From Bacteroidota bacterium (GTDB lineage Bacteria; Bacteroidota; Bacteroidia; B-17B0; B-17BO), in NCBI GenBank assembly GCA_947462425.1, contig CANHPI010000019.1, positions 1 through 15,544 on the forward strand: a DNA stretch of 15,544 bases, read 5' to 3'. Of the stretch, positions 14,627 to 15,544 are shown piece by piece. The notes beneath the pieces were generated by a model. It did not search any database, was not told the DNA's origin, and worked only from the letters and a program-made list of their open reading frames with translations. The number at the start of each line of letters is the position of its first letter. The stretch's first letter is position 1. Position numbers and translations under genes: made by a program.

Positions 14627-15307
14627 TTATTTAAAATTTATAGAATTGAATAATAGTGATTCAAAAAATAAGATGATTTTTTTATCATCTTCATCTTTCA
14701 AAAAATCAGTTAGAGATGGGAGGTTTTGCATAAAGAATTTTTGTGCATGTGCCATTTCTAATAATGTGCTAGCCATTGAATGAGGAAACTTGTATTTTGG
14801 ATTGTGTTCGGTTATTATCGAAGCAATTCGTTCACATAAATCTTTATAAGGTTTAAAAAGTCTGTCGTTATTATCCTTACTAACATTTCTAGTTAAATAA
14901 GACTTTGATCCTTCCCACATAATTAATTGATAAGCATCTTTTTCTGAAATAAAATCAGAGTTTAATTCTTTATCGGCTGCATTTTCAACTAATAATTTTA
15001 TGATTGTTTTTAGTTTTTTCTCAGGATTGATTATGTTATTTGTTTGAAAAACAACCTTATATTCTATATAACTCCAATACCAATTAATTAAATAAATAAG
15101 TAAACGATGTTTGTTTTCAAAATATCTATAAATAGTAGCCTCGGTTGTTGATATTTCTATAGATAGTTTTTTAAAAGTGAATTCTTCAAAACCAATTTTA
15201 TTAATGAGAAGTAATCCATTTTTTACAATTTTCTTGCCTAAAACCGATTCTTCCGGATTTCGAAGAAATAGTTTTTCATTCATTTTTATTCGTATATCTA
15301 ATTCCAT
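14627..15307 (-). CDS. TetR/AcrR-family transcriptional regulator
   Basis: This 226-residue protein carries an N-terminal TetR-type DNA-binding domain. GKKIVKNGLLLINKIGFEEFTFKKLSIE (about 24-51) leads into the recognition part STTEATIYRYFENKHRLL (about 53-70), where the family typically has xxxTxYxHFxxKxxL. The remaining ~150 residues are a helical ligand-binding or dimerisation domain with no recognisable ligand motif. Translation may start at residue 1 (15307) or at Met9 (15283); both leave the domain intact. It is divergent from an ABC exporter-like gene, and the 109-base gap between them has palindromes expected for its operator, so it probably represses itself and the exporter until an unknown ligand binds. 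Codon use resembles that of the surrounding genes. Confidence 0.88.
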   Translation of the reverse strand: MELDIRIKMNEKLFLRNPEESVLGKKIVKNGLLLINKIGFEEFTFKKLSIEISTTEATIYRYFENKHRLLIYLINWYWSYIEYKVVFQTNNIINPEKKLKTIIKLLVENAADKELNSDFISEKDAYQLIMWEGSKSYLTRNVSKDNNDRLFKPYKDLCERIASIITEHNPKYKFPHSMASTLLEMAHAQKFFMQNLPSLTDFLKDEDDKKIILFFESLLFNSINFK

Positions 15308-15316
15308 GAAATTTAG

Positions 15317-15340
15317 TTTAATAGTAAAAGTATTATTAAA
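15317..15340. promoter_or_regulatory. Second operator candidate, near the TetR gene start
   Basis: TTTAATAGTA, four bases, TATTATTAAA: an inverted repeat with one mismatch in ten. It contains the same TAATAGTA half-site as the main palindrome at 15361-15377 and lies ten bases upstream of the TetR start codon. Confidence 0.45.
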
Positions 15341-15360
15341 TAATAAAAATTACAAGTAAA

Positions 15361-15377
15361 TAATAGTAATACTATTA
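15361..15377. promoter_or_regulatory. Palindromic operator candidate for the TetR regulator
   Basis: TAATAGTAATACTATTA is a perfect inverted repeat of 8-base arms (TAATAGTA/TACTATTA) around one central A, extendable by one A-T pair on each side. It lies in the divergent gap just upstream of the exporter -7 box, covering the -33 region, where a repressor would block RNA polymerase. Confidence 0.68.
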
Positions 15378-15391
15378 TATTTTATTTTTTG

Positions 15392-15399
15392 TATTTTTG
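15392..15399 (+). promoter_or_regulatory. -7 promoter box of the ABC exporter gene
   Basis: TATTTTTG followed by CA matches TAnnTTTG exactly, 25 bases before the ATG at 15417. No TTG is present at -33; that region is occupied by the palindrome at 15361-15377, which would fit a regulated promoter. Confidence 0.62.
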
Positions 15400-15416
15400 C
15401 AGTCAAAATAAATCTT

Positions 15417-15544
15417 ATGGAAAAGAAAAAAGCGAAGCTTTTATTTACTTGGTTGGCCAACGAAAAAATAATTTTAAGTAAAGTATATACGCTAGCGCTT
15501 TTACAAGGAATTATGTACATAGCTATTCCCATTGGCATACAAGG
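15417..15544 (+). CDS. ABC exporter transmembrane/ATPase protein, N-terminal fragment
   Basis: Only the first 42 residues are in the window: a basic start (MEKKKAKLLF), LANEKIILSKVYTLALLQGIMYIAIPIGIQ, then the edge. The pattern of an amphipathic lead followed by a hydrophobic helix reaching 'IPIGIQ' resembles the first membrane helix of Bacteroidota ABC transporters of the HlyB/LktB or MsbA type, which typically read 'SLPLGIQAI' at this place. This is family recollection on a short fragment. The TetR gene and operator-like palindrome just upstream suit an inducible efflux or type I export system, perhaps followed by HlyD- and TolC-like genes outside the window. Confidence 0.6.
   Translation, partial: MEKKKAKLLFTWLANEKIILSKVYTLALLQGIMYIAIPIGIQ

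Overview
The window looks like chromosomal DNA from a gliding or T9SS-bearing member of the Bacteroidota. It is AT-rich, starts genes without obvious Shine-Dalgarno sequences, and carries several good matches to the Bacteroidota -7 box (TAnnTTTG). Four proteins end in a type IX secretion system (T9SS) C-terminal sorting domain (YPNP near the start of the domain), and the left edge is the 3' end of a gldJ-like gliding/T9SS lipoprotein gene. Most of the window is core or near-core genome; I cannot assign genus or species.

Layout: (1) 2-607, 3' end of gldJ with a strong terminator, then murF (783-2102), the last cytoplasmic step of peptidoglycan precursor synthesis. (2) 2189-8558, a tandem run of three secreted proteins with signal peptides, Asp-box (BNR-type) beta-propeller signatures and almost interchangeable T9SS tails. 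The first and third are full-length paralogues. The middle one has a different body but the same tail, and the terminator/promoter spacer on its two sides is duplicated. (3) 8713-8786, tRNA-Pro(UGG) with its own promoter and terminator, then recA (9092-10141) with a good -33/-7 promoter and a long terminator. (4) 10286-12915, a secreted purple-acid-phosphatase-like metallophosphoesterase with a T9SS tail, followed by a secreted MORN_2/YwqK-like repeat protein. (5) 13008-14111, mnmA (tRNA 2-thiouridylase). (6) 14330-14539, a 69-residue membrane or secreted small protein of unknown role. (7) 14627-15544, a TetR-family repressor gene divergent from the beginning of what looks like an ABC exporter gene, with palindromic operator candidates between them.

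How the parts fit: the gldJ product belongs to the machinery that would export the T9SS-tailed proteins encoded here (three propellers and the phosphatase), although those genes have their own promoters and are not an operon with gldJ. murF, recA, tRNA-Pro and mnmA are unrelated housekeeping genes. The TetR/ABC pair looks like a locally regulated export unit cut by the window edge. The most unusual structure is the triplicated propeller locus, where repeats of promoter, signal peptide, tail and terminator flank a variable body. No CRISPR array, phage, integrase or transposase is visible.
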